A stretch of DNA of 64,000 bases from Mycolicibacterium hodleri (GCF_025822245.1 NZ_JACKTL010000062.1:1-64000); one strand, 5' to 3'; shown: positions 1-8,634, numbered from the stretch's first letter. Translations and numbers: made by a program. The notes: a model not told the origin generated them from the sequence alone.

Positions 1-45
1 AATGATACTGCCCCTTCGGGTGGAAAAGTAGGACACCGCCGAACA
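1..45 (+). rRNA. rrf: 5S rRNA, 3' end (partial)
   Basis: The first 45 bases match the 3' third of mycobacterial 5S rRNA as I know it: a TGATACTGCCCC stretch, a TTCGGG loop, and a GTAGGACACCGCCGAACA end. The 5' part lies outside the window. In M. tuberculosis the single rRNA operon is followed directly by ogt, and the same arrangement holds here. The exact 3' end (about base 45) is inferred from the family. Confidence 0.9.
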
Positions 46-53
46 CCCTTTCA

Positions 54-86
54 CCTAAGGCCCCCAACCACGTTGGGGGCCTTAGG
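54..86. terminator. Strong hairpin, terminator of the rRNA operon (and of ogt)
   Basis: A perfect 15-bp inverted repeat (54-68 and 72-86) with a 3-base CAC loop starts 9 bases after the 5S rRNA. It lies 28 bases beyond the ogt stop codon, which faces it from the other strand. There is no U-tract on either side, which is usual for mycobacterial terminators. The position suggests it serves both converging transcripts. Confidence 0.85.
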
Positions 87-113
87 CATTTCCACCAACA
101 ATTCGCCGAATTG

Positions 114-620
114 TCAGTCGAATAGCGTGGCGACTGGAAACAAGCGATTACGTTCCATTTCCAGTAATTGCTTCTTCTTCGGCAGTCCGCCGCCGTATCC
201 CGTCAAGCTTCCATTCGCACCGATCACGCGATGGCATGGCACGATGATGCCGATCGGATTGTGGCCATTCGCCAACCCGACCGCACGCGACGCACCAGGC
301 GAACCAATGTCGAACGCGATCTGACCGTAGGACCGCGTTTCCCCATACGGAATCCTGAGCAGGGCCGCCCACACCCGGCGTTGAAACTCCGTACCGACGA
401 GGTCGAGCTCCACGTCGAAGTCGAGGAGATCGCCGGCGAAGTACGCCTGTAACTGCGCGACGGCGTCGTCGAACTGCGTGTCGTCGGCTTCCCAGCCGTC
501 GCGGCTGGGTTCGTAGGTCTGGTCGACCATCCGCAGATGCCGCAGTCGCCCACCACTGCCCGCCAACGTCAGCGGCCCCACGGGGCTCTCCATGGTGCGA
601 AAGTGCACGGTCTCCATCAT
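114..620 (-). CDS. ogt: Methylated-DNA--protein-cysteine methyltransferase (Ogt)
   Basis: 168 aa. Ogt moves the alkyl group of O6-alkylguanine (and O4-alkylthymine) in DNA onto its own cysteine, a one-time direct repair reaction. The active-site motif PCHRVIG is present near the C-terminus, followed by the GYGGG turn typical of the family. The N-terminus (HFRTMESPVGPLTLAG) closely matches M. tuberculosis Ogt (Rv1316c). I chose the ATG at 620 because it overlaps the TGA of the upstream ada/alkA gene and has an AAGGA box before it; longer reading frames upstream lie inside alkA. The overlap indicates translational coupling with alkA, so both repair proteins come from one mRNA. Confidence 0.95.
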   Translation of the reverse strand: MMETVHFRTMESPVGPLTLAGSGGRLRHLRMVDQTYEPSRDGWEADDTQFDDAVAQLQAYFAGDLLDFDVELDLVGTEFQRRVWAALLRIPYGETRSYGQIAFDIGSPGASRAVGLANGHNPIGIIVPCHRVIGANGSLTGYGGGLPKKKQLLEMERNRLFPVATLFD

Positions 621-2116
621 TTGTCCTTCCCCGACGGTTTCGGTGGCCAGTAGTTGACGTCGTGCTCTAGCGCCGTCCAAAGATGTTGAGTCGCATAGGC
701 TCTCCACGGTCGCCACCGGCCGCTGCGTTCCAGGAGCACCTTCGGATCAGCCGGCAGTCCCAGCATCTTGGCTGCGGCGAGGACGCCGAGGTCGGTCACC
801 GGGAACGCGTCGGGGTCGCCAAGGCCTCGCATCGCAATCACCTCCGCGGTCCATGGGCCGATGCCGGGCAGGGCGAGCAACTGTTGGCGGGCGCGGTCCC
901 AGTCACACCCCGGATCCAGGACCACGTCCCCGTCCGCGAGCGCGCGGACCAGCGTCGTGAACGTCCGCTGCCGGGTCTTCGGGAACGCGAGATGGGCCGG
1001 GTCGACGCAGGCGAGCTGCTCGACACTGGGAAACACACGAGTCAGACCGCCCTTCGGGTCGTCGACCGGGGTCCCGTAGGCCTGCGCCAGACGGCCCGCG
1101 TGGGTGCGCGTGGCCTTGACCGAGATCTGTTGGCCGATGACGACCCGCAGCGCCAGCTCCGATTCGTCGACCGTCCTGGGGATGCGTTGGCCCGGTGCCT
1201 TGGCGATCAGGGCGCTCAACTTCGCGTCCGCGCTGAGCGCGTCCACCACGGCCTCCGGATCGGCGTCGAGGTCGAGCAGCCGGCGGCACCTGGCGATGGC
1301 ACTCGACAGATCGCGGAAGTCGTCCAGGACGAGCTCGCACTGCACGTGGTCGGGATGAGGGGTCAGGCTGACGACACCGTTGCCCGCGGCCAGGCGCAGC
1401 GTGCGGCGGTAGGCGCCGTCGCGGACCTCCTCGACGCCATGCGCGCCGCTCGCCGCGAGGTGTCCGAACAGCCCCTCGTAGGCGAAGGGCACGCGTACCG
1501 GCAGTCGCAGAGTGATCACTCCGGACCCCGTGGACCGACCCGGGCCGAAGGTCGTCCGGGCCCGCTGACGCAAGGCCGTCGGGGTCAGGGCCGTCACGGA
1601 CATCACCGTCTCGTTGAACTGGCGGATGCTGGAGAAGCCGGCCGCGAAGGCGACGTCGCCAAACGGCAGGTCGGTGGTCTCGATCAGGATCCGTGCGGTC
1701 TGGGTGCGCTGCGCTCGCGCCAGCGCGAGGGGATTGGCGCCCACCTCGGCCTGCATCAGCCGTTCGACCTGGCGGGTGGTGTAGCCAAGCCGGTCCGCCA
1801 GCCCCGTGACGCCGTCGCGGTCGACGGTGCCGTCGGCGATCAGCCGCATGGCCCGTGCCACCACGTCGCCGCGGACGTTCCACTCCGGTGACCCGGGAGA
1901 GGCGTCCGGCCGGCAGCGCTTACAGGCGCGGAAGCCCGCCCGTTGCGCGGCCGCCGCGGTCGGGTGGAATCGCACGTTGCGCGCCAGTGGAGGGCGCACG
2001 GGGCAACTGGGCCGGCAATAGATGCCGGTCGTGAGCACCGCCGTGACGAACCAGCCGTCGAACCGGGCGTCCTTGGACTGAACGGCCCGGTAGCAGCGGT
2101 CGAAGTCGTCGTACAT
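617..2116 (-). CDS. alkA: Bifunctional Ada-type regulator / AlkA DNA-3-methyladenine glycosylase
   Basis: 499 aa, orthologous to M. tuberculosis Rv1317c. Domain order: an N-terminal Ada methyl-phosphotriester domain with four zinc cysteines (YCRPSC and CKRC, roughly residues 30-75), an AraC-type DNA-binding domain (about 80-190), then an AlkA glycosylase domain. The last contains the helix-hairpin-helix LPGIGPWTAEVIAMRG and a following Asp in FPVTDLG, the expected catalytic residue. The protein would sense alkylation damage by methylation of an Ada cysteine, activate the adaptive response, and excise alkylated purines. The ATG at 2116 gives the MYDDFDRCYRAVQSKDARFD start seen in orthologues; an upstream in-frame start would add 11 atypical residues. 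It forms an operon with ogt. Confidence 0.93.
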   Translation of the reverse strand: MYDDFDRCYRAVQSKDARFDGWFVTAVLTTGIYCRPSCPVRPPLARNVRFHPTAAAAQRAGFRACKRCRPDASPGSPEWNVRGDVVARAMRLIADGTVDRDGVTGLADRLGYTTRQVERLMQAEVGANPLALARAQRTQTARILIETTDLPFGDVAFAAGFSSIRQFNETVMSVTALTPTALRQRARTTFGPGRSTGSGVITLRLPVRVPFAYEGLFGHLAASGAHGVEEVRDGAYRRTLRLAAGNGVVSLTPHPDHVQCELVLDDFRDLSSAIARCRRLLDLDADPEAVVDALSADAKLSALIAKAPGQRIPRTVDESELALRVVIGQQISVKATRTHAGRLAQAYGTPVDDPKGGLTRVFPSVEQLACVDPAHLAFPKTRQRTFTTLVRALADGDVVLDPGCDWDRARQQLLALPGIGPWTAEVIAMRGLGDPDAFPVTDLGVLAAAKMLGLPADPKVLLERSGRWRPWRAYATQHLWTALEHDVNYWPPKPSGKDK

Positions 2117-2260
2117 GCCTAGACACTTACACGCAGCCACCGACAACACTGGCGGAAAACCGACATGAGTGTCCGCAGCAAGTAAGCACGCCGCGGCAGC
2201 CGCTGGATTCGACTGCGGTGGAGGCTGATTCGGATGCCCATGCAGGAGGCGAGCCGTGTC

Positions 2261-2731
2261 TCAGCTGGACGCGGCGAACCCTGGTCCCACCTCGACGGTG
2301 ACGTCACGCGCGGTCAACTCGGAGCCGCACCGATCGCACGTGTGCAGCACTTCGGCATGTCCACCGCAGTCGCGGTGCCGATACAGCAGGAACGGGCCGT
2401 CGGGCGCCATGTACTTGTCGCCCCAGGTACGCAGCGCCATCAAAATCGGGTAGAGGTCCATGCCCTTGTCGGTCAGCCGATATTCGTGGCGAGTGCGGCG
2501 TTCGTCCTTGTACGCCGTGCGTTCGAAGATGCCGGCGTCCACCAGTTGCGCCAGTCGCTGGGCGAGCACGGCGCGTGACAGGCCCATCGTGGTCTGGAAT
2601 TGGTCGAATCGCCGGACGCCCGTAAAGGCTTGGCGCAACAGGATGAGCGTCCATCGGTCTCCGAGCAGCGCGACCGGACGCGCGATCGAGCACTGCTCGT
2701 CCTGAAGGTCGTCCCGCGTCACATGGGTCAC
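2261..2731 (-). CDS. HxlR-family transcriptional regulator
   Basis: 156 aa. A winged-helix HxlR (DUF24) domain covers about residues 12-105: CSIARPVALLGDRWTLILLR, then the recognition segment LSRAVLAQRLAQLVDAG and the wing KDERRTRHEYRLT. The C-terminal tail carries a C..H...C..C set (RDCGGHAEVLHTCDRCGS) that could bind a metal or respond to thiol stress. It is transcribed away from the tautomerase gene, with operator-like repeats in the shared spacer, so it probably controls that gene and itself. The start is a GTG; a second GTG three codons downstream is equally possible, and neither has a clear ribosome site. Confidence 0.85.
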   Translation of the reverse strand: MTHVTRDDLQDEQCSIARPVALLGDRWTLILLRQAFTGVRRFDQFQTTMGLSRAVLAQRLAQLVDAGIFERTAYKDERRTRHEYRLTDKGMDLYPILMALRTWGDKYMAPDGPFLLYRHRDCGGHAEVLHTCDRCGSELTARDVTVEVGPGFAASS

Positions 2732-2743
2732 GGTACCACTTGC

Positions 2744-2788
2744 GTTCGTTTAACGAACTCAGTAACTTGAGTTCGGGATCAGAACTCA
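2744..2788. promoter_or_regulatory. Operator-like repeats between hxlR and tautomerase
   Basis: Three copies of one hexamer lie in alternating orientation: GAACTC at 2755-2760, GAGTTC at 2769-2774 and GAACTC at 2782-2787. The first sits in a palindrome GTTCG-TTTAA-CGAAC (2744-2758). The second and third form TGAGTTC/GAACTCA with a 7-base spacer. The block lies just upstream of the HxlR start and 72 bases before the tautomerase start, which fits binding by HxlR dimers. Binding is inferred, not shown. Confidence 0.6.
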
Positions 2789-2859
2789 GCGATCCTGCTG
2801 CGACCGAGCAGCGCCTCGCATCGTCGGGGTCACGCCACTACTCACGAAGCGAGAACGAC

Positions 2860-3291
2860 ATGCCGCTCTATCAGGTGATCGCACAGCGGGACCTGCTCAC
2901 CGACGACCTTCGTCGCCGGATCGCCGGCGAGATCACGAGGATCCACACGACGAACACCGGGGCACCGGCGGTCTTCGTCAACGTGCTGTTCCAAGACCCC
3001 GCCGCGGGCCATCTCTTCACCGCAGGGGAGCCGTCACGAACCACGATCATCGTCGGCAACATCCGCGCGGGCCGCGAGCTCGCCGTGCGGCAAGCGATCC
3101 TGCGCGACCTTGCCGAGATGTGGACCGCGCAGACCGGACAGTCCGGCGGAGAGCTGCTGATGTCGATCCAGGAAGTCGACCCCCGCGTGTCGATGGAGGC
3201 GGGCCTGCTCATGCCCGCGCCGGGGGAGGAGGATGCCTGGTTCGCCGAGCATGCGGATCAGCTTCGCGAACTCGGGCTGACCGCGCCCTGA
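2860..3291 (+). CDS. Tautomerase (4-oxalocrotonate tautomerase / cis-CaaD superfamily) protein
   Basis: 143 aa. After removal of the initiator Met the protein begins with Pro (MPLYQVIAQRDLL), the catalytic N-terminal proline of the tautomerase superfamily. The helix-strand pattern (DDLRRRIAGEITRIHTTNTGAPAVFVNVLFQ) and the length fit the longer members (malonate semialdehyde decarboxylase/cis-CaaD type) rather than the 62-residue 4-OT. I chose the ATG at 2860 for that reason, although the frame stays open upstream to 2740. Such enzymes tautomerise or dehalogenate small keto/enol acids; the substrate is unknown. Expression is probably controlled by the divergent HxlR regulator. Confidence 0.82.
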   Translation: MPLYQVIAQRDLLTDDLRRRIAGEITRIHTTNTGAPAVFVNVLFQDPAAGHLFTAGEPSRTTIIVGNIRAGRELAVRQAILRDLAEMWTAQTGQSGGELLMSIQEVDPRVSMEAGLLMPAPGEEDAWFAEHADQLRELGLTAP

Positions 3292-3902
3292 CACCACCTC
3301 CGCGTCTGCCACGGGGCCGGCGCGAAAAAGATGGCAGGACCGCTTCGCGCCGAGCCGAGTCCGACGAGAGCGGCGTCGTACACCGACGATGGACGGCGAC
3401 AGCAGTTTCGGGCCGTCGATCCGGTGACTACGCCTTTCCGACGATGTCGGTGATGTCGGGACTGCTGTCCGATCTTGAGGGGTAACCCATACGGGTGATG
3501 GTCTGAATTCCTCAGCCCGGCCATACGGCCAAGGATGACGCCAGATAGCCCTGCTTGACTAGTCCAGGAGACTCCGCGATTTCGCTTGAGAGTCGCAAAG
3601 CCATTGCGCACGTGGAGGATAGAACGCAGGAACAACGGCCGTGCCGTTCGCATCGGAGCAGATGTCGAGCGCGTTGAGATGTCGGTCGTCCATCCGTTCA
3701 AAGTACCGCGCATCGAGTGGATCCAGGCTGCTGCCCGACATACCTGATCGTTGCCCGCCGCGGCCGCGTGGCTTGCCGCCGAGTGGCCACACCCTTGTGC
3801 GTTTTCATGCAACTACGTACAGTACGACTGAACACCCTGGAGTGACCTCGTTCACAACAGGGGCACGATGTGAAATGTCGTCACAGTGGAGGCGGAGCGA
3901 CC
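3292..3902. other. 611-bp gap before the first ABC transporter
   Basis: I see no convincing gene here. A minus-strand frame at 3559-3741 (60 codons, ATG, only a weak AGG upstream) has plausible amino-acid composition but no recognised family, and I do not call it. The 3' part holds candidate control elements for the transporter operon: a CGTAC-A-GTACG palindrome (3816-3826), TGAACA (3829-3834) and GTTCA (3850-3854). The latter two resemble the half-sites found at other promoters of the island. The junction between conserved backbone and island probably lies in or near this stretch. Confidence 0.5.
3816..3854 (+). promoter_or_regulatory. Candidate operator region upstream of the first ABC operon
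   Basis: A perfect palindrome CGTAC-A-GTACG (3816-3826) is followed by TGAACA (3829-3834) and GTTCA (3850-3854), which face each other across 15 bases. The TGAAC/GTTCA half-sites recur at other promoters of the island. The block lies 49 bases upstream of the permease start. No -10/-35 pair can be assigned with confidence. Confidence 0.4.
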
Positions 3903-4940
3903 ATGCCAGCAGCACACCCGCAGTCCGACCGCGTCGACGAGAAGCCGAACAAAGCGCCCGCCGCCCGACTCTCGTTGTCGAAGGGGTTGGCAACGGTCGG
4001 TGCGTCGACCGTTCTGTTGTTCTTGGTGTGTGCGGTCGTCGCGCCCGCGAGCGTGTCGTTCACGTCGCTGTCGGGCATGCTCCCGGTTGCGGCGGTGCTG
4101 GCGATCGCAGGCCTCGGACAGATGCTCGTCGTCCAGCAGGGTGGCATCGACCTCTCGGTGGCCGGCGGAATCTCCCTGGCCGTCGTGATGGTCACGCACA
4201 TCCCCAACGGGGACGGGTCGCTGCTGGTTCCCGCCATCGGGCTGGCCCTGGTCTTCGCCGTGGTCGCAGGGTTGCTGAGCGGCGTGCTGATCGCCACCCT
4301 CGGGCTCAACCCGATCATCGCGACGCTGGGAACCAACGCCGTGCTCTACGGTGTCAACCTCGCCATCTCCAGCGGGCGGCCGCGCACCACGACCGATCTG
4401 CTGGCGGGCATCGCGGGCGGGTCGACGGTGGGCATCCCGAACTCGGTGTTCTTCGCCGTCGTCGCCTTGATCGTCGTGGCCGTGCTCGTCAAGCGCACCG
4501 TCGCCGGACGCCGGTTCGAGGCAATCGGCGCGAACTGGCGGATGGCGCGCGCGGCCGGCCTCCGGATCCGTCTCCACCAGTCGTTGGCCTACGTGTGGGC
4601 GCAGCTGTTGTATTGCCTCGCAGGCATTCTCATCGCGGGCATCACCGCGATGCCGTCGGCCTACGCGGGCGACAGTTACCTGCTCCCCTCCATCGCGGCG
4701 GTAGTTCTCGGCGGCACGTCGCTCCTCGGTGGCCGCGGCTTCGCGCTGCCGACGGTCATTGCGGCCGTCTTCCTCCAGCAGCTCATCCAATTCGTCAGCG
4801 TGCTCGGCGTGTCCTCGGCCATCTCGCCGTTGGTGCAGGCTGCCGCGCTGGCGATCGGCATCTCGCTCTACACGCTCAACTGGAGGGCGATCCTCAGCCC
4901 GTTCACCACGCGGGCCAAACCCGCCGCGGCACCTGCCTGA
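3903..4940 (+). CDS. CUT2-family (RbsC-like) sugar/polyol ABC transporter permease
   Basis: 345 aa integral membrane protein with about eight to ten hydrophobic segments. It carries the landmarks of ribose-type permeases: GLGQMLVVQQGGIDLSVAG in the first third and VVLGGTSLLGGRG near the C-terminus. It would form part of the inner-membrane channel for a small polar substrate. The ATG at 3903 has GGAGGCGGAG just upstream; an earlier in-frame ATG lacks this. It is the first gene of a same-strand run: permease, lipoprotein, ATPase-permease fusion, M24 protein and two dehydrogenases. Since the ATPase gene already encodes a permease domain, this one is probably its heterodimer partner. Confidence 0.9.
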   Translation: MPAAHPQSDRVDEKPNKAPAARLSLSKGLATVGASTVLLFLVCAVVAPASVSFTSLSGMLPVAAVLAIAGLGQMLVVQQGGIDLSVAGGISLAVVMVTHIPNGDGSLLVPAIGLALVFAVVAGLLSGVLIATLGLNPIIATLGTNAVLYGVNLAISSGRPRTTTDLLAGIAGGSTVGIPNSVFFAVVALIVVAVLVKRTVAGRRFEAIGANWRMARAAGLRIRLHQSLAYVWAQLLYCLAGILIAGITAMPSAYAGDSYLLPSIAAVVLGGTSLLGGRGFALPTVIAAVFLQQLIQFVSVLGVSSAISPLVQAAALAIGISLYTLNWRAILSPFTTRAKPAAAPA

Positions 4941-4978
4941 TCGTTGCCGACAACCAGACCACCAGGAAGACGATGCTC

Positions 4979-6070
4979 ATGACTGTACGGTCCACGGTCC
5001 TGTTCGGATCGATCGCCGCAGTGGTCGCCCTCGTGGGTGGCTGCACGCCCGCTGGAGAGAAGGCGGCACCCGCGGCCAGCAATTCGGCTTCCACACAGGA
5101 TGTCCCGTCGTGGTGCGGGCCCAAGCCGATCGACTTCGGCCTGCTCGACGGCAACGGCGGCAACAGCTGGCGGCTGGTGGCGACGGCGACGGGCCAGGAG
5201 GAGACCGCAAAGTGCCCCAGCGTGAAGGGCTTCCGCTACGCGGACGGCCAGGGCAACACCCTCAAGGCCATCTCGGACATCAAGGGCATGGTGGCCGCGG
5301 GGGTCGACGCGATGGTGGTCTTCCCCGACGCGGGCAAGGCGGTGCTGCCCGCCCTGACCGCCGCGTACCAGGAAGGGGTCGTCACCGTTCCCTACCGCGT
5401 CGACCCCGGCGGCAAGGCCGGCGTCAACTACGACGAGTGGATCGGCGACGACTTCGCCAACGACGCCCACAACTGGGCGGCGTGGATCAAGAAGAACGTG
5501 CCCAAGGGCGGAAACATCCTGTTCCTCGGCGGCCCGGCCGGATCAAGCCAGAGCACCACCGAATACGAAGCGCTGAGCGGCGATCTGGGCTCGGACTACA
5601 CGTTCATCGGTCAGACGCCGTTCCAGCCGACCAACTGGGAGCCGACGCTGACGCAGCAACTGCTCACCGCTGACATCGCGAAGTACCCCAAGATCGACGT
5701 GATCGTGTCCGACTTCGGGCCCACGCTCGTCAGCGCGCTCCCGCTGTTCGCCAAGAGTGGACGGCCCATCCCGGCACTGGCGACGTCGGACGGCAACTCA
5801 CTGAGTTGCTTCTGGGCGGACAACCAGAAGACCAACCCGTTCGACATGATCACCGTCACGACGGGAAACGACAACGTGCGGTTGGCCATTCAGCACGCAG
5901 TGGCGCTGGCGACGGGCGGCCAGCCCCCGACCGAGAAGGCGTTCAAGGGACCCGTCTTCGAGGATTCGACCGACCCGGCCAAGCCCGTGCAGTGTCGACA
6001 CGACCTGCCCCCGGACACCTACCTGTCCGCCACGATGCCCGGTGACCAGCAGGCGAAGCTCGATGGCTGA
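4979..6070 (+). CDS. Lipoprotein substrate-binding protein of the first CUT2 transporter
   Basis: 363 aa. The N-terminus is a lipoprotein signal (hydrophobic VLFGSIAAVVALVGGC; lipobox VGGC, Cys22), so the protein is anchored outside the membrane. The rest resembles periplasmic-binding-protein family 4 (RbsB-like): segments such as GMVAAGVDAMVVFPDAGKAV and IDVIVSDFGPTLVSALPLF fit the two-lobed sugar-binding fold. It should capture the imported compound and deliver it to the neighbouring permeases. ATG codons exist at 4973 and 4979; I prefer 4979 because AGGAAG lies 9 bases before it. It is only distantly similar to the second binding protein at 28763-29761, which suggests a different ligand or affinity. 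Confidence 0.88.
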   Translation: MTVRSTVLFGSIAAVVALVGGCTPAGEKAAPAASNSASTQDVPSWCGPKPIDFGLLDGNGGNSWRLVATATGQEETAKCPSVKGFRYADGQGNTLKAISDIKGMVAAGVDAMVVFPDAGKAVLPALTAAYQEGVVTVPYRVDPGGKAGVNYDEWIGDDFANDAHNWAAWIKKNVPKGGNILFLGGPAGSSQSTTEYEALSGDLGSDYTFIGQTPFQPTNWEPTLTQQLLTADIAKYPKIDVIVSDFGPTLVSALPLFAKSGRPIPALATSDGNSLSCFWADNQKTNPFDMITVTTGNDNVRLAIQHAVALATGGQPPTEKAFKGPVFEDSTDPAKPVQCRHDLPPDTYLSATMPGDQQAKLDG

Positions 6071-6094
6071 GCCGACGAGACGAAGGACGATGCA

Positions 6095-8608
6095 GTGACT
6101 CAACCGAACGTCGACGTCATGACCGTCGAGAGGACGGGGGACGCAGCGTTGGAGCTGGCGGGCGTCTCCAAGCACTACGCCGGCGTTGCCGCGCTGACCG
6201 ACGTGTCGCTCGTGGTGTTGCCGGGGGAGGTACACGCCGTCCTGGGTGAGAACGGCGCCGGCAAGTCGACGCTGATGGGCGTCGCCACCGGCGCCGTCAC
6301 CCCCGACGCGGGCATCATCACGGTACGCGGGGAGGTCGTGACGGGCCTGGATCCCAAAACAGCTGCGCAGCTGGGTATCTCGATCGTCCACCAGCACCCC
6401 GCGGTGCTGCCGGATCTGACGGTGCTGGAGAACCTCCAGGTCGCGCTGCCCGACGAGGTCTTCGCCGACGGCCCGACCAACGAGGTGGCGCGCAAGATCC
6501 TCGACGGGGTGGGACTGAAGGTCCACCTCGGTGACCGCGTCGAGTCCCTCACTCTCGCGGAGAAGCACCTGCTGGAGATCGCGAAGGGATTCGCCGTCAC
6601 GCCGAAGATCCTCGTCCTCGACGAACCCACCGCGCCTCTGGCCGCGGACGCGAGCGACATGCTCTTCCGCCGGATCCGCGAGGTCGTCGCCAAGGGCACC
6701 GCCGTCGTCTACATCACCCACCGGATGGCCGAGGTTCGGGAGCTGGCCACGCGGGTGACGGTGTTGCGCGACGGCCGGGTGCGCGGCACGTCGACCGTGG
6801 CCGCGATCACCGACGGCGAGCTGCTGGAGCTCATCGTGGGCCGAAAACTGGACTCCACGTTCCCCGCCAAACACACCAGCCAGCCCGGTGACCGCCCGAA
6901 TCTGGTCATCGACGGGCTCTGCGGACCCGGCTTCGATTCGATCTCGGTGTCCGCTGCGCCCGGTGAGATCATCGGCATCGCCGGAGTGGTCGGCAACGGC
7001 CAAAGCGAACTGCTCAGGGCGCTGGCGGGGCTGGAGACCTTCACCGGAACCGTCACTGTCGGTGACGGGGTGCACGATGCACGAAATCTGCTGCATCGCA
7101 GTGCCTTCGTACCCGCCGACCGGCAGGCCGAAGGCCTGGCGATGAGCCTGTCGGTGCGGGAGAACGCCGCCTTGACGGCGCTGAAGTCGTTCACCAGCGG
7201 ACCTCTCATCAGTCGCCGTCGCGAAACCGACTCCGTCCGTGCCTCTTTGGAATCGCTCTCAGTCAAGGCGCCGTCGATGGAGGCCGCCGTCTCAGCCCTG
7301 TCCGGTGGCAACCAGCAGAAGGTGGTCATCTCGCGCGCCCTGCTCTCGGAACCGGTGCTGCTGGTGGCCGACGAACCCACCCAGGGCGTCGACGTCGGAG
7401 CACGTACCGAGATCTACGGCATCCTCCGGGGCGCCTCGGCACGGGGGGTGCCGGTGATCGTGGCGTCTTCGGACGCCAAGGAGCTAGAAGGTCTCTGCGA
7501 CCAGGTGCTGGTCATGTCGCGCGGTCACGTCGTGGAGACCCTCGTCGGGACCGACGTCACCGAGGAGCGCATCGTCTCCGCCGCCGTGACGTCCACGGCC
7601 GAGACGGTCTCGGTGGCCGCGGCGCAGCGCGAAGCGGGCGGTTCGGGGTTCCGTCGACTACTCGCGGGGGACTACTCCCCGGCAATGCTGCTCCTGGTGC
7701 TGATGGTGGTGCTTGGCGCCTGCATCGCGCCGGGAAGTGAGCGCTACCTGTCGAGTTTCAACATCTCGACGATCCTGACGGCGGCCACGGCGATCGGGCT
7801 CATCGCGATGGGGCAGACCATTGCCTTGCTCATCGGCGGGATCGACCTGTCGGTGGGCCCGCTCGCCGGACTACTGGTGGTGATCTCGTCGTTCTTCGTC
7901 GTCGACGGTGCGTCCGCGGCGACCGTCGTCCTCGGACTGGCAGTGATGCTCATCGTCGCCGCCATGGTGGGCGCCATCAACGGATCACTCATTCGCTTCG
8001 GCAAATTCACCCCGATCGCCGCCACCCTGACGCTGTACATCGCACTCGGCGGTGTGGCGTTCCTGCTGCGGCCCACTCAGGACGGTTACGTCAGCACCGC
8101 ATTCCAGAACGCGGTCAACTACCGGGTTGGCCCGCTGCCGGTGGCCTTCGTGGTGTTCGTCGTCATCGCCGTCGGGATGGAGTACGCGCTGCGCCGCCGC
8201 AGGCTCGGCTGGAACCTGCGGGCGGTGGGCTCCGACGAACCGTCCGCGCGCCGCATCGGCATCGGCGTCAACAGGACCGTCATCCTCGCCTACGTGGGTT
8301 CATCGCTGTTCGTCTTCCTCGGTGCGCTGATGTTCATGGGCCAGTACGGCATTGGCGACCCCGCCCAGGGGTCCGCCTTCACGCTGACCAGCGTCACGGC
8401 GGTCGTGCTCGGTGGCACCAGCTTGCTCGGCGGCCGCGGCACCTTCATCGGCACGCTGGTGGGTGCAGTGGCACTGCAGCAGCTGCTCAACGCCACCGCG
8501 GTGCTCAATCTCGGCTCGGCAGCACAGTACTTCTTCCAGGGCGCACTCATTCTCATCGCTGCAGTGCTCTACACCGTGGCGCGGTCGCGCCGTGGCACCC
8601 GCGTCTAG
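6095..8608 (+). CDS. Fused CUT2 ABC transporter: double ATPase (RbsA-like) plus permease (RbsC-like)
   Basis: 837 aa. Residues 1 to about 505 are an RbsA-type tandem ATPase. The first half has Walker A GENGAGKST (51-59) and Walker B ILVLDEPTAPL, with SLTLAEKH in place of a normal signature. The second half has a degenerate P-loop (GVVGNGQSE), signature LSGGNQQKV and Walker B LLVADEPTQG. After a short linker, residues from about 530 to the end are a permease with ALLIGGIDLSVG and VVLGGTSLLGGRG. In E. coli ribose uptake these are separate subunits. The GTG start follows a GGACG box, 24 bases after the binding-protein gene. With the separate permease at 3903-4940 the importer would have two different permease chains. 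Confidence 0.9.
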   Translation: MTQPNVDVMTVERTGDAALELAGVSKHYAGVAALTDVSLVVLPGEVHAVLGENGAGKSTLMGVATGAVTPDAGIITVRGEVVTGLDPKTAAQLGISIVHQHPAVLPDLTVLENLQVALPDEVFADGPTNEVARKILDGVGLKVHLGDRVESLTLAEKHLLEIAKGFAVTPKILVLDEPTAPLAADASDMLFRRIREVVAKGTAVVYITHRMAEVRELATRVTVLRDGRVRGTSTVAAITDGELLELIVGRKLDSTFPAKHTSQPGDRPNLVIDGLCGPGFDSISVSAAPGEIIGIAGVVGNGQSELLRALAGLETFTGTVTVGDGVHDARNLLHRSAFVPADRQAEGLAMSLSVRENAALTALKSFTSGPLISRRRETDSVRASLESLSVKAPSMEAAVSALSGGNQQKVVISRALLSEPVLLVADEPTQGVDVGARTEIYGILRGASARGVPVIVASSDAKELEGLCDQVLVMSRGHVVETLVGTDVTEERIVSAAVTSTAETVSVAAAQREAGGSGFRRLLAGDYSPAMLLLVLMVVLGACIAPGSERYLSSFNISTILTAATAIGLIAMGQTIALLIGGIDLSVGPLAGLLVVISSFFVVDGASAATVVLGLAVMLIVAAMVGAINGSLIRFGKFTPIAATLTLYIALGGVAFLLRPTQDGYVSTAFQNAVNYRVGPLPVAFVVFVVIAVGMEYALRRRRLGWNLRAVGSDEPSARRIGIGVNRTVILAYVGSSLFVFLGALMFMGQYGIGDPAQGSAFTLTSVTAVVLGGTSLLGGRGTFIGTLVGAVALQQLLNATAVLNLGSAAQYFFQGALILIAAVLYTVARSRRGTRV

Positions 8609-8634
8609 GAAACGCGCAACCGAAGGGACTTGAC

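Noticed and set aside
3559..3792. Minus-strand frame of 77 codons in the gap before the first ABC operon
   Set aside because: No recognised family, weak ribosome site, and the start codon is uncertain; kept only as a remark in the gap entry.
3641..4978. N-terminal extension of the first binding protein back to 3641
   Set aside because: It would overlap the permease gene in another frame, and the lipoprotein signal begins at 4979, which fixes the start.
4676..6070. Long minus-strand frames opposite the transporter genes
   Set aside because: They are antisense to genes with clear families; length comes from high GC, and the translations are arginine-, glycine- or valine-rich without any motif.
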